Assembly: GCF_046546175.1 (NCBI RefSeq)
Contig: NZ_JBKGYF010000033.1
Location: 1 to 17,233 of the forward strand
Direction of reading: 5' to 3'
DNA length: 17,233 nt
From: Methanohalobium sp046546175
GTDB lineage: Archaea > Halobacteriota > Methanosarcinia > Methanosarcinales > Methanosarcinaceae
The notes under the pieces are model-generated. The model ran no database searches. It was not told the origin of the DNA and saw only the letters and a program-made list of their open reading frames with translations. The position numbers were made by a program, and so were the translations under genes. The first letter of the stretch is position 1. Every line of letters begins with the position of its first letter. Below, in pieces: positions 1 to 7,288 of this stretch.

Positions 1-66
1 GCAGATCCAACGTCAGACAGGAAAAATCTCCTATCTCCACTTATGGAGGTGATGAGCAACCAATAA
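1..66 (+). CDS. Possible C-terminal tail of a gene entering from the left edge (partial, uncertain)
   Basis: Frame 1 is open from the first base to a TAA at 64-66 and would encode a 21-residue tail ending SPLMEVMSNQ. The tail is too short to identify. It loosely recalls the variable tails of archaeal TnpB-type (IS200/IS605, IS1341) proteins, and the stem-loop at 102-125 would suit the right end of such an element, but this is recollection of style, not a match. Frame 3 is also open, from 3 to a TGA at 177-179 (58 codons), and could be the true reading instead. The call is therefore tentative. The sequence to the left would settle it. Confidence 0.3.
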   Translation, partial: ADPTSDRKNLLSPLMEVMSNQ

Positions 67-101
67 TTTTGGTTCCGATATTATATATAAGATTTCCATC
101 A

Positions 102-125
102 AAACTTCACCATAAGGTGAAGTTT
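102..125. repeat. Perfect 10-bp stem-loop with ATAA loop, candidate terminator or IS right-end hairpin
   Basis: AAACTTCACC at 102-111 and GGTGAAGTTT at 116-125 are perfect inverted repeats around a 4-nt loop. The stem lies between the possible plus-strand gene end at 66 and the end of pstB at 271, so it could stop transcription from either side. On the minus strand it is followed by TTTT. A strong subterminal hairpin is also what the right end of an IS200/IS605 element carries. The rest of 67-270 shows no gene I can support. Confidence 0.55.
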
Positions 126-270
126 GGTTTGCATATAACAATAAAATCGATTTTTGAAACTGCTCTTTATGAATTGTGAGTTAATACATCGTTCGCACCA
201 ACTCGCCTCATAGAGAGCATCCCTACAACAACGTCCTGATATATAAAAGTAATGGCCAAGATGGGTTAGT

Positions 271-1086
271 TCAACCAAACCTTCCGGTTATATACTCTTC
301 AGTCATCTTCTTTTCAGGGTTTTCAAACAATTTCTTGGTCTTGGAATATTCTATAAGTTCCCCCAAATGGAAGAATGCTGTATAATCACTTACCCTTGCA
401 GCTTCCTGCATATTATGAGTCACAATTACAACAGAGTAATCCTTTTTAAGCTCATATATCAAATCTTCTATCTTTGACATTGCTACAGGGTCAAGAGCAG
501 ATGCCGGTTCATCCATCAACAATACCTTTGGCTCAACTGCCAATGCCCTGGCAATACATAACCTTTGTTGCTGCCCACCGCTAAGGTCCATAGCTGAGCT
601 ATTAAGTCTGTCCTTGACTTCATCCCAGAGTGCTGCGTTCTTCAAACTCGTTTCCACTATTTCATTCAATTTATCTTTATTAGTAATACCATGGACCTTG
701 GGACCGTAAGCAATATTTTCGAATATGGATTTGGGGAATGGATTAGGTTTTTGAAAAACCATACCAATTTCCTTCCTCAATGTTGCTACATCGATATCCC
801 TGTCATAGATATTCGTACCATCATAGATTATTTTCCCTTCGATTTTAACGTTTGGTATCCTGTCATTCATCCTGTTTAATGTCCGCAAAAAAGTTGATTT
901 ACCGCACCCACTGGGACCAATAATAGCAGTTACCTGTTTTTCAGGGATTTCTAAATTTATGTCACTTAAAGCGTGGGTCTCACCATACCATAAATTGAGG
1001 TTTTCTACATCAATAATGGGATTATTGAACGCTTTGATACTGGAAGAGTCATCAGATAATGCATTCTTTACATTTATACCCGGCAT
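271..1086 (-). CDS. pstB: Phosphate ABC transporter ATP-binding protein PstB
   Basis: This is the cytoplasmic ATPase that drives phosphate import through PstC and PstA. From the GTG at 1095, the Walker A motif GPSGCGKST is at residues 60-68, the ABC signature LSGGQQQR starts at 171, Walker B LLMDEP is at 192-197 and the switch histidine is in VTHNMQEA at about 227. The length of about 270 residues is normal for PstB. The frame is open to the GTG at 1095, which would overlap the pstA stop. I prefer the ATG at 1086, because the ribosome binding site AAGGTGA lies at about 1093-1099 and fits that start. It is the last gene of the pst operon in this window. A phoU gene, often found next, is absent from the adjoining 270 bp. 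Confidence 0.95.
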   Translation of the reverse strand: MPGINVKNALSDDSSSIKAFNNPIIDVENLNLWYGETHALSDINLEIPEKQVTAIIGPSGCGKSTFLRTLNRMNDRIPNVKIEGKIIYDGTNIYDRDIDVATLRKEIGMVFQKPNPFPKSIFENIAYGPKVHGITNKDKLNEIVETSLKNAALWDEVKDRLNSSAMDLSGGQQQRLCIARALAVEPKVLLMDEPASALDPVAMSKIEDLIYELKKDYSVVIVTHNMQEAARVSDYTAFFHLGELIEYSKTKKLFENPEKKMTEEYITGRFG

Positions 1087-1091
1087 AAAAT

Positions 1092-1943
1092 TCACCTTTG
1101 AAATTTATTCCTAATTAATATAGCCACTGAATTCATAGCTAAAAGGACTATTAATAACAACAATATACCTGCTGCAGCAACACCTTCCTGGAATTCTGGT
1201 TGTGGCTGTCCCACCCATGCATAAATCTGTAATGGCATTGCAGTAAAGAGGCTGAATAGGCCATCAGGTGTTTTATACATAGAAGTAGCTGCACCAATCA
1301 TTATCAAGGGAGCTGTTTCACCAATTGCCCTGGATAATGATAAAATCGTTCCTGTCATTATACCAGGAAGTGCTTCCGGGAAAACTATGTTTTTTATAGT
1401 CTGCCATTTAGTGGCACCTATGCTATAGGATGCATCCCTGACTGAATCAGGTACTGCTTTTATTGATTCCTGGGATGAAACAATCACAATAGGAAGGATA
1501 AGAAGTGTAAGCGTAAGCGCACCTGCCAACAAACTTCTTCCCATATTTAATGCTCTAACAAACAACGCCAGACCAAGCAAACCATATACAATTGAAGGTA
1601 CTGCAGCTAAATTTGATATATTAATTTCGATTATGTTTTTGATTCTGCTTTTTCCTGCGTATTCTTCAAGGTATATAGCAGTTCCAACTCCAAGCGGAAA
1701 AGAAAACAATGCAACCAATAACATCAAATAAATCGATCCTACAAGCGCCGGATAGAGACCTGCTTCTTCAGGGAGTCTGGAAGGATTCCCTGTTATAAAA
1801 TCAAGGTCAAACCATCCTATTGCATCTACCACTACACTGTATATCAATACCACAAGGGATGCAACAGCAATACATGTTGCTATTACAAGTAAAAATAGAA
1901 ATGAACTTTCTTTAAAGTCCCTGTCACCAGATCTAATTTTCAT
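1092..1943 (-). CDS. pstA: Phosphate ABC transporter permease PstA
   Basis: This is a polytopic inner-membrane permease of 283 residues that pairs with PstC to form the phosphate channel. The first 45 residues contain one hydrophobic segment, followed by several more typical of the six-helix binding-protein-dependent permease fold. The cytoplasmic EAA loop that contacts PstB is visible near residues 190-215 (EALPGIMTG, then LSRAIGETAPL). The ATG at 1943 directly follows the pstC stop codon (TGAATG), and the stop at 1092-1094 overlaps the pstB ribosome binding site, so the three genes are almost certainly translationally coupled. Confidence 0.94.
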   Translation of the reverse strand: MKIRSGDRDFKESSFLFLLVIATCIAVASLVVLIYSVVVDAIGWFDLDFITGNPSRLPEEAGLYPALVGSIYLMLLVALFSFPLGVGTAIYLEEYAGKSRIKNIIEINISNLAAVPSIVYGLLGLALFVRALNMGRSLLAGALTLTLLILPIVIVSSQESIKAVPDSVRDASYSIGATKWQTIKNIVFPEALPGIMTGTILSLSRAIGETAPLIMIGAATSMYKTPDGLFSLFTAMPLQIYAWVGQPQPEFQEGVAAAGILLLLIVLLAMNSVAILIRNKFQR

Positions 1944-2852
1944 TCAGTATTTCTCCCTATATCGTGATCTAAGATACTGGCTGATTAAATTCATAATAAG
2001 AGTAATTACAAGCAATAAAAGACCAATCGCAAAAAGCGAATTATATGCAGCTGTCCCAGCTGCTATATCTCCCTCAGCCACTTCAACCATTGCAGCTGTC
2101 ATCGTTTCTATAGATTCTAAAGGGTTGATAGACATATTTGGAAGTCTGCCAGCAGCAATTGTTACAGCCATTGTTTCCCCAATTGCCCTTGATAACCCAA
2201 GGATAAAAGAGGACAAAATACCAGAGATTGATGCTGGTACAACTATACTAGTTGTTACATTAAATTTTGATGCCCCGAGTGCATATCCACCATCTCTCAA
2301 ATCATTAGGAACAGAATTCATGGCATCTTCGCTAAGACTGGATATCATGGGAAGTATCATTACACCTACCACAATACCTGCACTTAATGCATTGTACATA
2401 CTGGTTTCAGGGAATATTATTTTTATTATGGGAGTTATAAATGTTAGTGCAAAAAAACCATAAACAACTGTTGGCACCCCTGCCAATACTTCCAGTACTG
2501 GTTTTATTATTTTTCTTGCTTTTTTGTCCGCATACTCACTTAAATAAACTGAAGTAGCTATTCCAAAAGGTATAGCTACTGCAGCTGATATAACTGTGAT
2601 CATGAGAGTTCCCGTAATAAGCGGCAATACTCCAAAACTATAGGGTCTCATAGCAGGTGACCAATTTGTACCAGTCAAAAATTCAATAACCGATACCTCT
2701 GTAAAAAAATCAATAGTATCTCCAATTAGTGTAACAATTATAAGTATAGTAACCATCAAAGATAGTAAAGCACAGGAAAACAATACTGATTTAATTGCAC
2801 GTTCTTTTAAAACTCCGATGTTACTAGCTTTGGTTCTGAGCCTTTCACCCAT
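1944..2852 (-). CDS. pstC: Phosphate ABC transporter permease PstC
   Basis: This is the second permease of the Pst phosphate transporter. It has an N-terminal transmembrane segment (about residues 24-50), further hydrophobic segments, and the EAA-loop region ASISGILSS followed by LSRAIGETMAV near the C-terminal third. The frame is open to a TTG at 2861, but I prefer the ATG at 2852 (302 residues), because the upstream AAGGTTGG makes a ribosome binding site at a suitable distance from it. It is separated from pstS by about 160 bp that hold a hairpin and T-tract, which suggests it is expressed at a lower level than the binding protein. The stop codon abuts the pstA start. Confidence 0.94.
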   Translation of the reverse strand: MGERLRTKASNIGVLKERAIKSVLFSCALLSLMVTILIIVTLIGDTIDFFTEVSVIEFLTGTNWSPAMRPYSFGVLPLITGTLMITVISAAVAIPFGIATSVYLSEYADKKARKIIKPVLEVLAGVPTVVYGFFALTFITPIIKIIFPETSMYNALSAGIVVGVMILPMISSLSEDAMNSVPNDLRDGGYALGASKFNVTTSIVVPASISGILSSFILGLSRAIGETMAVTIAAGRLPNMSINPLESIETMTAAMVEVAEGDIAAGTAAYNSLFAIGLLLLVITLIMNLISQYLRSRYREKY

Positions 2853-2962
2853 GATTTCCAACCTTGATTAAATGGTATTCTTTAAAAAAATATTTTTTTC
2901 AACCTTGATTGTCCCAAATGCATATTGGCTATAAAGTTTTTACGCTTTATGCAAGTAAATAT

Positions 2963-2993
2963 AAAAAAATTATGAGAAATCCAGCAGGATTTC
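2963..2993 (-). terminator. Attenuator or partial terminator between pstS and pstC
   Basis: GAAATCC at 2976-2982 and GGATTTC at 2987-2993 form a 7-bp stem with a 4-nt loop. Read on the minus strand, the stem is followed within a few bases by a run of seven T (2963-2969). It lies just downstream of the pstS stop and upstream of pstC. The arrangement fits partial termination that leaves abundant pstS message and less pstCAB, as seen in many binding-protein transporter operons. The role is inferred. Confidence 0.6.
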
Positions 2994-3011
2994 AAATTAA
3001 AAATTTAACTT

Positions 3012-4046
3012 TTAACTTTTGTAATTAACTTCATAGTCACCGTTTATTACTTCATCGAATTTGTCCATTATTTCTTTTTGTTGGGTATCTGTTACTGGAA
3101 CATAACCTACATCACTTATGAGACTACTAGATGAACTCTCCAAATAGAATTTTACAAATTCCCTGAGCTCTGGTTTATCTTCCATGCGGTCTATATTCAC
3201 ATATATGAAAATCGGTCTTGAAAAGGGATACTCACCTGTGGAAATGGTTTCCTGTGTCGGTTCTACATCATCTATAGGTGCTGCTTTGACAGTATTTTCA
3301 TTCTGCTGGTAATACGCGTATCCAAGATACCCCATTGCATATTCAGAGTCTCTTACACCATTTATAATGAAATTGTCATTTTCTGTTTTCTGGTAATCGG
3401 TTCTGCTTGAATCTTCCTCACCCATGACTTCTTCAGTGAAAAAGTCAAACGTACCTGATGCAGAAGTCGGTCCATAGAGTTTCATCTCTTCATCCGGCCA
3501 TTCAGAGTTTACATCGCTCCATTTTTGTGATCGGTTGTCAGGTCCCCAGATTCCTGCAAGTTCGTCCATTGATAACGAATCATACCAATCAGCATTTTTA
3601 TTGGTTACTACTGTTACTCCGTCTGTTGCTATCTTAAATTCTACATACCGAATACCATTTTCTTTGGCAGTTTGTGATTCACTGGCTTTTATCGGTCTGC
3701 TGGCATCGTTGATATCGGTTTCTCCTTCTGTAAATTTCTGGAAACCACCACCTGTACCTGAAGACGAGACAGATGTACTAACATCAGGATGGTTTTTTTC
3801 GAATTCTTCTGTCATTGCCTGAGATATTGGATAGACGGTACTGCTTCCATCAATTATAATTTCGCCGGAAAGCTGTTGATCTTCTCCGTTTCCGTTCTGT
3901 TCGGTATCACTCTGTTGATCTTCTCCGTTTCCGTTCTGTTCGGTATCACTTACACATCCAGCTAAAGCAACTGAAAATACCAGAATACCAATCAACATTA
4001 ACACTGTTTTCTTTATGTTGGTTTTTGTTAATCCTTCTTTTTTCAT
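3012..4046 (-). CDS. pstS: Phosphate-binding lipoprotein PstS
   Basis: This is the extracellular phosphate-capturing protein of the Pst transporter, 344 residues. The start region is basic, a hydrophobic stretch covers residues 15-28, and a lipobox LAGC places the modified cysteine at residue 31, so it should be anchored to the outer face of the membrane. A hydrophilic, acidic linker follows, made of two exact copies of a 13-residue unit (SDTEQNGNGEDQQ). The mature domain shows the PstS phosphate-site motifs GSSTVYPIS, SSGTGGGFQKF and ASRPI, and a GTFDFF segment. It is the first gene of the operon. The ATG at 4046 has only a weak upstream GGGA, and a TATA box at 4075-4086 predicts a very short leader. 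Confidence 0.95.
   Translation of the reverse strand: MKKEGLTKTNIKKTVLMLIGILVFSVALAGCVSDTEQNGNGEDQQSDTEQNGNGEDQQLSGEIIIDGSSTVYPISQAMTEEFEKNHPDVSTSVSSSGTGGGFQKFTEGETDINDASRPIKASESQTAKENGIRYVEFKIATDGVTVVTNKNADWYDSLSMDELAGIWGPDNRSQKWSDVNSEWPDEEMKLYGPTSASGTFDFFTEEVMGEEDSSRTDYQKTENDNFIINGVRDSEYAMGYLGYAYYQQNENTVKAAPIDDVEPTQETISTGEYPFSRPIFIYVNIDRMEDKPELREFVKFYLESSSSSLISDVGYVPVTDTQQKEIMDKFDEVINGDYEVNYKS
3873..3950 (-). repeat. Exact 39-bp tandem duplication in pstS
   Basis: Positions 3873-3911 and 3912-3950 are identical 39-bp copies in direct tandem. They encode two copies of SDTEQNGNGEDQQ in the linker after the lipid-anchored cysteine. No third-position differences are visible, so the duplication appears recent or kept uniform by slippage or gene conversion. 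Confidence 0.95.
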
Positions 4047-4074
4047 GTTGATCCCATTTCCGAATTAATAACAG

Positions 4075-4086
4075 TTTATATATATG
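4075..4086 (-). promoter_or_regulatory. Candidate TATA box for pstS
   Basis: On the minus strand this stretch reads CATATATATAAA, a good archaeal TATA element, centred about 35 bp upstream of the pstS ATG. Transcription starting about 26 bp downstream would give a leader of roughly ten bases. Other TATA-like runs at 4098-4120 are possible, so the choice is not certain. Confidence 0.5.
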
Positions 4087-4128
4087 TTTTCCATATAAAA
4101 TATATATCTATATATATTCTCTATACTG

Positions 4129-4146
4129 GGATATAAGGTATATAAG
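4129..4146. promoter_or_regulatory. Adjacent 9-bp direct repeats upstream of pstS, candidate operator
   Basis: GGATATAAG (4129-4137) and GTATATAAG (4138-4146) are adjacent copies that match at 8 of 9 bases. They lie about 45 bp upstream of the likely pstS TATA box, where a phosphate-responsive activator might bind. The surrounding DNA is very TATA-rich, so chance or an alternative promoter is possible. Confidence 0.3.
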
Positions 4147-4218
4147 AAAAGTGAAACATCAAATCCTACTCAGATCAATTAAAGGTTTTCCATAAACAAC
4201 AATAACTCATAATGCAAC

Positions 4219-4234
4219 GTTTTATTTTTATACT
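4219..4234 (+). promoter_or_regulatory. Candidate promoter of the synthase-tatD operon
   Basis: The stretch contains TTTTATTTTTATACT, an archaeal TATA-like element centred near 4229. The usual spacing of about 26 bp predicts a transcription start near 4255, which is exactly an ATG (4255-4257, with a second ATG at 4261). This suggests a leaderless or nearly leaderless transcript. Confidence 0.45.
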
Positions 4235-4260
4235 ATAATTGAATATTTAATCCAATGACT

Positions 4261-5809
4261 ATGATTACAAACATAAATAAGAGGGATCGTTTTTTACGGG
4301 ACTGAAAGCATCAGAAATAAAAGCATAAGTATTTTTGATACCACTCTGCGAGACGGAGAACAAACTCCCGGTATATCATTGAATACCGAACAAAAACTGA
4401 ATATTGCACAACAGTTGGACAAATTAGGTGTAGATATACTGGAAGCAGGGTTTGCAGTTTCAACTAAAGGCGACCGTGCGTCTGTACAGGCGATAGCCAA
4501 CGCCGAACTAGATCTTGATGTTTGTGGTCTTGCCAGGGTCAAAAGAGGAGACATCGATGCATGTATAGAAACCGGTGTAGACATGATACATACATTTGTA
4601 TCAACATCAGATGTCCAGAGGATCCATACCATAAACAAAAGCCGGGAAGAAGTACTTGAGATGGCAGTTGATGCCGTGGAATACATAAACGACCACGGTA
4701 TAAAATGTATGTTTTCCGCCATGGATGCCACGCGGACTGATTTTGATTACCTGATTGACATTTACAAATCCGTTGAGAGCGCAGGATGCGATATTGTTAA
4801 TGTACCAGATACTGTTGGTGTGATGTCGCCATCCAGTATGTATAATCTCATAAACGACATCAACAACCACATAAACATCCCTATTGATGTCCATTGCCAC
4901 AATGATTTTGGACTTGCTGTAGCAAATAGTCTGATGGCAGTGGAAGCCGGCGCAAGTCAGACACAGGTCACAATTAATGGTCTGGGAGAAAGAGCAGGAA
5001 ATGCAGACCTTGCAGAAACAGTCATGAGTTTATATTCCATTTACGGTGCTAAAACCAATATAAACACCGAATACATAATGGAAACCGCAAAAATGGTCGA
5101 ACGTTATACTGGCATCAATATACCTGCCCATATGCCAATCGTCGGTGAAAACGCCTTTGCCCATGAATCAGGAATTCATACACACGGTGTACTCGAAAAA
5201 TCCGATACCTTCGAACCCGGTATCATGACCCCTGAAATGGTGGGTCAGAACCGGCGTATTGTACTTGGGAAACATGCCGGCAAACATGCAATTAAAAAAT
5301 CACTGGAAACTGCCGGAGTATATCCAACTGATGAACAATTGAATGAAATCATAGACCGTATCAAATCAATTGCTGATAAAGGAAAACGTATAACAGATGC
5401 TGACCTGTATACCATCGCATCCACTGTAATGGGCAAACCGTCGGGAGAAGATGCAATAAAACTCAAAGAACTCTCTGTTATGACCGGAAATATCAGCACA
5501 CCTACAGCTGTTGTAAAGGCAGTTATCAGAGACAGAGAAACAATTGCATCCAATACAGGAGTAGGTCCAGTTGACGCCGCCATAAAAGCAGTTGAAGAAA
5601 TAATCGGGGAGTATTCCAAAATAAAGGTACATGATTTCAGGATAGAAGCAATATCTGGTGGATCGGATGCTCTTGCAGAAGTAACCATAGGTGTTGAAGA
5701 TGAGAAGGGCAAAATTATCTCCTCACGATCAGCAAGTCCGGATATTGTTATCGCATCTGTTGACGCGTTAATAACTGCGCTCAATATCATGCTAAAAAGC
5801 AAAGATTAA
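4261..5809 (+). CDS. 2-isopropylmalate/(R)-citramalate synthase family protein, reading frame broken near the start
   Basis: This is an acyl-CoA-dependent 2-oxoacid condensing enzyme of the LeuA/CimA/AksA family, acting in leucine, isoleucine or coenzyme B chain-elongation biosynthesis. The TIM-barrel domain shows DTTLRDGEQTPG at 4337-4372, the metal-binding HCHND from 4892, and NGLGERAGNA. The C-terminal part (about 5410-5790) is a LeuA-type regulatory dimerisation domain ending in a GGSDALAEV motif. That domain argues against the shorter AksA homocitrate synthase and for LeuA or CimA, but I cannot choose between them. The main frame is open back to 4277 yet has no ATG, GTG or TTG before a TTG at 4379, which would delete the catalytic DTTLRDGE motif. 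The ATGs at 4255 and 4261 lie one frame away and reach a TGA at 4303. Removing one T from the T6 run at 4290-4295 joins them into a continuous protein of about 515 residues. Confidence 0.85.
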
Positions 5810-5836
5810 ACACCAAAATTTTTCCGAGAAAACTAT

Positions 5837-6598
5837 ATGTCATACAGTATCATCGACTCCCACAGTCATCTCGATTTCAAAAAGTTCAACAACGATAGAG
5901 AAGATGCAATAGAACGGGCAAGACTCAACGAAGTAACTGAAATAATCAATTCCGGAATAGATTATAAAACTAACATCTCTACCCTTGAACTTTCTGATAA
6001 ATATCCCTATATCCATGCTACACTGGGTTTAAGCCCAATGGTAGCTTCCCGTTCAGAACACAGTGAAGTTGACAGAATTCTGTTCCAGATTGAACAAAAC
6101 CTGGACAGAGCAGTCGGCATAGGAGAAGCGGGCATGGATTATTATCACTGCAAAAAAGATTTTGAAAAAGAACGTCAATTGGATGCGTTCAAGAAAATTA
6201 TTGAACTAGCAGATTCCTTTGGTAAACCTCTTGTAATCCATGGTAGAGACGCGGAAGATAGAATATTGAACCTTGTCCAGCATCTTGATGACGTGGTTTT
6301 CCATTGTTACAGCGGTTCAGCAGAAACCATGAAAAAAATTACAGATATGGGATATTACATATCCATTGCTACACTTGTATGTTTTTCACAGTATCATCAG
6401 TCCCTTGTCAAGGATTTACCTCTTGAGAAAATGTTACTGGAAACTGACAGCCCCTATCTTTCACCCCACCGAGGAAAACGCAACGAACCCGCTTTTATCG
6501 TGAACTCCGTAGACACAATATCAAACATTCTAAATGTAGATGCATCATATATAGCTCAAAAAACAACAGAAAATACACGCCGTGTTTTCGGGTTGTAA
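5837..6598 (+). CDS. TatD family metal-dependent hydrolase (DNase-like)
   Basis: This 253-residue TIM-barrel metallohydrolase belongs to the TatD family, whose members act as metal-dependent DNases or RNases in the cytoplasm. The metal ligands are visible: the HxH pair H9 and H11 in DSHSHLDF, E97 in GIGEAGMDY, H135 in VIHGRDAE, H156 in FHCYSGS and D204 in LLETDSPYLSP. Length and motif order are normal for the family. The ATG at 5837 follows the synthase stop by 27 bp, so the genes are probably co-transcribed. The substrate cannot be told from sequence. Confidence 0.92.
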   Translation: MSYSIIDSHSHLDFKKFNNDREDAIERARLNEVTEIINSGIDYKTNISTLELSDKYPYIHATLGLSPMVASRSEHSEVDRILFQIEQNLDRAVGIGEAGMDYYHCKKDFEKERQLDAFKKIIELADSFGKPLVIHGRDAEDRILNLVQHLDDVVFHCYSGSAETMKKITDMGYYISIATLVCFSQYHQSLVKDLPLEKMLLETDSPYLSPHRGKRNEPAFIVNSVDTISNILNVDASYIAQKTTENTRRVFGL

Positions 6599-6640
6599 AT
6601 ATAGTTATTTCATGAATCAATTCAAAATGGAGCAACAAAC

Positions 6641-7288
6641 ATGCATGTAGAAAAAATTAATGCATCACCCTATGATTCCAATATTTACCTGATTAACAAG
6701 AAATTCCTAATCGATACCGGAATGGATGCCACAACACTTATAAAAGAACTCGAAGACCACCTCGATTTAAACACGTTGGATACAATAATTCTCACACATT
6801 GCCATTTTGACCATTCAGGTGCTGCATCAGCAGTTGCAAAAGAAAGCGGAGCCAAAATAGCAATACATGAAGATGATGCAGAATGTCTGAAAGATAACAG
6901 TGCGAGTGCCGCAGATATTTTTGGGTATAAAGCTCCTAATATAGAACCAGATATAACCTACAATGACGGTGACAAGATTCAAATCACAGACGATGAATAC
7001 CTTCAGGTAATCCATACACCCGGACACACAAAAGGTTGCATATGCCTTTATGAACCAAAATCGAAGTCTCTGTTCTCTGGTGACACTGTGTTTCCGGCAG
7101 GTAGTGTGGGACGTACCGACCTGAAAGGAGGGTCTGCTGAAAAACTGGAAGAATCCATTGAAAAACTTACCAGATTGGATGCTAAAGTCCTGTATCCCGG
7201 ACATGGCAACGTCAGTGTTGACAATGTAAACGGACAGATAAAACAGTCCCACCAGGCAGCCAAACAATTAAAATACATACAATTATGA
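6641..7288 (+). CDS. Metallo-beta-lactamase-fold hydrolase (glyoxalase II-like)
   Basis: This 215-residue protein has the metallo-beta-lactamase fold. The metal site THCHFDH gives H53, H55, D57 and H58, followed by H129 in HTPGHTKG, D148 in FSGDTVF and H188 in YPGHG. This is the complete two-metal set of the hydroxyacylglutathione hydrolase-like branch. Thioester hydrolysis is the common activity of relatives, but methanogens lack glutathione, so the true substrate is unknown. A GGAG at about 6627-6630 serves the ATG at 6641. The stop codon overlaps the next gene by ATGA, which indicates translational coupling with the radical SAM protein. Confidence 0.9.
   Translation: MHVEKINASPYDSNIYLINKKFLIDTGMDATTLIKELEDHLDLNTLDTIILTHCHFDHSGAASAVAKESGAKIAIHEDDAECLKDNSASAADIFGYKAPNIEPDITYNDGDKIQITDDEYLQVIHTPGHTKGCICLYEPKSKSLFSGDTVFPAGSVGRTDLKGGSAEKLEESIEKLTRLDAKVLYPGHGNVSVDNVNGQIKQSHQAAKQLKYIQL

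Noticed and set aside
3..179. Alternative frame-3 open reading of 58 codons at the left edge
   Set aside because: It runs through the perfect hairpin and shows no family features. Kept only as an alternative to the frame-1 tail.
167..220. Small minus-strand frame of 17 codons downstream of pstB
   Set aside because: It is too short, lacks a ribosome binding site and has no recognisable product. It is not phoU.
2125..2463. Plus-strand frame of 112 codons inside pstC
   Set aside because: It is antisense to the permease domain, and its composition follows from the complementary coding strand.
4294..4731. Minus-strand frame of 145 codons inside the synthase gene
   Set aside because: It is antisense to the conserved catalytic domain and its product is low-complexity Ser/Met-rich, a typical shadow.
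4261..5809. Homocitrate synthase AksA
   Set aside because: The protein has a LeuA-type C-terminal regulatory domain and is about 515 residues, longer than AksA, which usually lacks that domain.
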